Shown piece after piece: positions 62,450-64,000 of a stretch of 64,000 nucleotides of DNA. The notes beneath the pieces were generated by a model. The model had not been told where the DNA came from and did not search any database. It was given only the letters and a program-made list of their open reading frames with translations. Source of the DNA: Trichobilharzia regenti. Lineage: Eukaryota > Platyhelminthes > Trematoda > Strigeidida > Schistosomatidae. Within the stretch, counting starts at the first letter, position 1. Every line of letters starts with the position of its first letter. The position numbers were made by a program, and so were the translations under genes. The stretch covers positions 26,527,379 to 26,591,378 of the forward strand of contig OX235263.1 in assembly GCA_944472135.2 (NCBI GenBank), read 5' to 3'.

Positions 62450-63935
62450 CTTTAGAGCCTTTCAACGACCCCAACCAGTTTGCCTATAAATATAGTAGGT
62501 GTACCTTAGATGCCGCTGTTGTCCTACATCATAGCATAGTCTCTAGTTTAGATAAAGGAGCTTAATACTTTGGTTGTGCCTTCCTTGATTAAACATCTGC
62601 ATTTGACTCTGTTTCCAGTAAGCTAAGTAAGCTTGATGCAACACAGGCTGAGAGCTGGACATATAAGTGGTTGCATTCCTATTTTTCTGATAGGAAGCAG
62701 TACACCGTCTAAAATGGAAAATCCTCCACCAAATCACTTACTTTAGCAAACGTATCTCAAGGTGCTGTTCATGCTCCTTTTCTGTTTTCGTTTTTCTTAC
62801 ATGACTTGCCTCATTCTGATGTAGCCACTTTTGTTAAGTATGCCGATGACCTCTCTGTTTCTATGCCTGTCAACTCTCAGTCAGATTGCTCCAAATTAAA
62901 TAAATTTCGGTCGGAAATTATTCAGTGGTCCTCTTCAAACGGTCTTAAGCTAAATCCGTCTAAATGTCAGGTAGTCAATTTCACTTTCAGACGTAAACGT
63001 GACCTACAACAACCAGTTAGCTCACATGGCCGCACTATCATTGACGGCACAGAAGTTGAAAATACGTCTAATGTCAAGTACCTTGGGCTGAGTTTTCCAC
63101 CGATCATTTCTTGGTCCTCCTACATCTTGCTAGTTACTAGAAAGATGTTTCGCTTAACGTTCTAGATTAGGAAATTTAGGCAGTCTGGTATAAAGCAGTC
63201 TTTGCCTTCTCAGTTTGTAAATTCTTGTGTTCTACCCATCCCACTTTACTGCTCCCCATTAATCTTTTATGGACTACTCAAGAAAGACTTTGCTTTGCTG
63301 AGAAGGGCAAGCACTAAAAGCCGTTAGTAGGCCAAGTGGGACATCGTTAAACCAACTTGTTAACACTAGTGTGGATAGACATATAATGTCATATAAGAAA
63401 CTAGCGAATACAATATTGTCAGATCCCGAGCATCCTCTCTATACTCAGCTCTCTCTCTCTCCTTGCATTTCATCTTGTAGAACTAGAAGCTATAGCTATA
63501 GGAGGCTGGCTACATGCTAGGACTACCAAGTACAGATAGAAACTCCACAATAGCATATCTGGCACAGCTGTTATGTGATGAGAAATCCGTTAGGTATGAC
63601 ATGATCAACTTACCGCGCCACTCTAACAAATAGTCCAATTAGGTTTTCTTTTCCTTTCTTCGTTACTATTACACTGTTGTTCTCATCTTCTATCACACAT
63701 CAACTTTATATTTCATATCCTGTGGTGTATTGTTGAAAGGTAAACGCTACGCTGTTCTTTTTTTTGATTTATCGTGTTTTTTCTGCGTTGGTTTTTTTCT
63801 TTATTTCTTTATTGCCTTTTGATTTTTAAAATCTTATAAAATCTTTGAGGTAATTAGATGCAGTATATTGTAATGCACGCTGAAAATTGCATACCTGTAC
63901 CACAAAAACTGTTTGAAATAAAGCTGTTATTATCA
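62450..63935 (+). pseudogene. CR1-clade (SR1-like) non-LTR retrotransposon relic, reverse transcriptase and 3' end
   Basis: 5'-truncated. Upstream frame pieces (62480-62800) contain 'NQFAYKYSRCTLDAAVVLHH', 'FDSVSSKLSKL', 'WLHSYFSDRKQYTV' and 'ANVSQGAV', separated by stops: the palm motifs of CR1-type reverse transcriptases. The frame 62806-63165 contains the catalytic YADD box (62839-62850), 'GLKLNPSKCQVVNF' and 'SNVKYLGL'. Coding similarity continues to about 63460, then 3' sequence to 'cataattattattat' at 63930. The 3' third is almost identical to 59543-60303 in opposite orientation. The last ~65 bases of the window (63936-64000) are unassigned. Confidence 0.9.
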
Positions 63936-64000
63936 TAATTATTATTATTTACTTCTGAGTCTCTTAATTTCCTACTCTCCAAATGAGATATTCTGATTTA

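Noticed and set aside
1..64000. CRISPR arrays, bacterial operons, rRNA genes
   Set aside because: No regularly spaced direct repeats with unique spacers, no tightly packed reading frames and no rRNA-like stretch were seen; gene structure and repeats are eukaryotic.

Overview
The window looks like nuclear DNA of a parasitic flatworm, most likely a schistosome (genus Schistosoma). The reasons are AT-rich, intron-heavy DNA with one sparse gene, and a characteristic repeat load: SM-alpha-type tRNA-like SINEs with hammerhead ribozyme motifs, RTE-clade (SR2/Perere-like) and CR1-clade (SR1-like) non-LTR retrotransposon relics, and Penelope-like elements with a GIY-YIG domain. The species cannot be fixed without a search. 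Labels such as SINE-H and SINE-T are local names for this answer only.

The only well-supported host gene is a cadherin/protocadherin on the + strand. Three exons are visible: 20649-21668 (start codon and signal peptide), 37325-37630 and 45438-45986. They are separated by introns of 15,656 and 7,807 bases, join in phase 0, and give 625 continuous codons covering about four extracellular cadherin repeats. The third exon ends in a good donor site, so the rest of the protein (further repeats, membrane span, cytoplasmic tail) lies in exons I did not find here, probably to the right. Three weak candidate exons of other genes are on the minus strand (13701-13954, 17245-17592 and 61374-61508). The last begins with a signal-anchor-like segment and ends in a consensus donor site.

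Layout: 1-20 kb, upstream of the gene, holds RTE 3' ends, a terminal-inverted-repeat element (two copies, 1802 and 8231), Penelope-like relics (8.8-9.6 and 18.7-19.5 kb) and SINEs. 20.6-46 kb holds the cadherin gene, whose introns are filled with SINEs, antisense RTE 3' ends, fold-back hairpins and one CR1 relic. 46-64 kb holds a CR1 relic with a SINE dimer nested inside it, a palindrome with 394-base arms, a cluster of SM-alpha relics, two RTE pseudogenes, a Penelope relic, and two near-identical CR1 3' ends in opposite orientation around 60.3-63.2 kb.

The most interesting signal is a dispersed tRNA-like SINE family (SINE-H, more than 20 copies here). Each well-kept copy has Pol III A and B boxes followed by a hammerhead ribozyme motif with the same architecture as SM-alpha but with different stem I and stem III sequences. 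Several copies keep every catalytic nucleotide (28973-29021, 45083-45128, 30336-30381, 30579-30625). The family mostly occurs as head-to-head inverted dimers. At 47010-47367 such a dimer sits between 8-base target-site duplications inside a CR1 relic, showing that the dimer itself moved as a unit.
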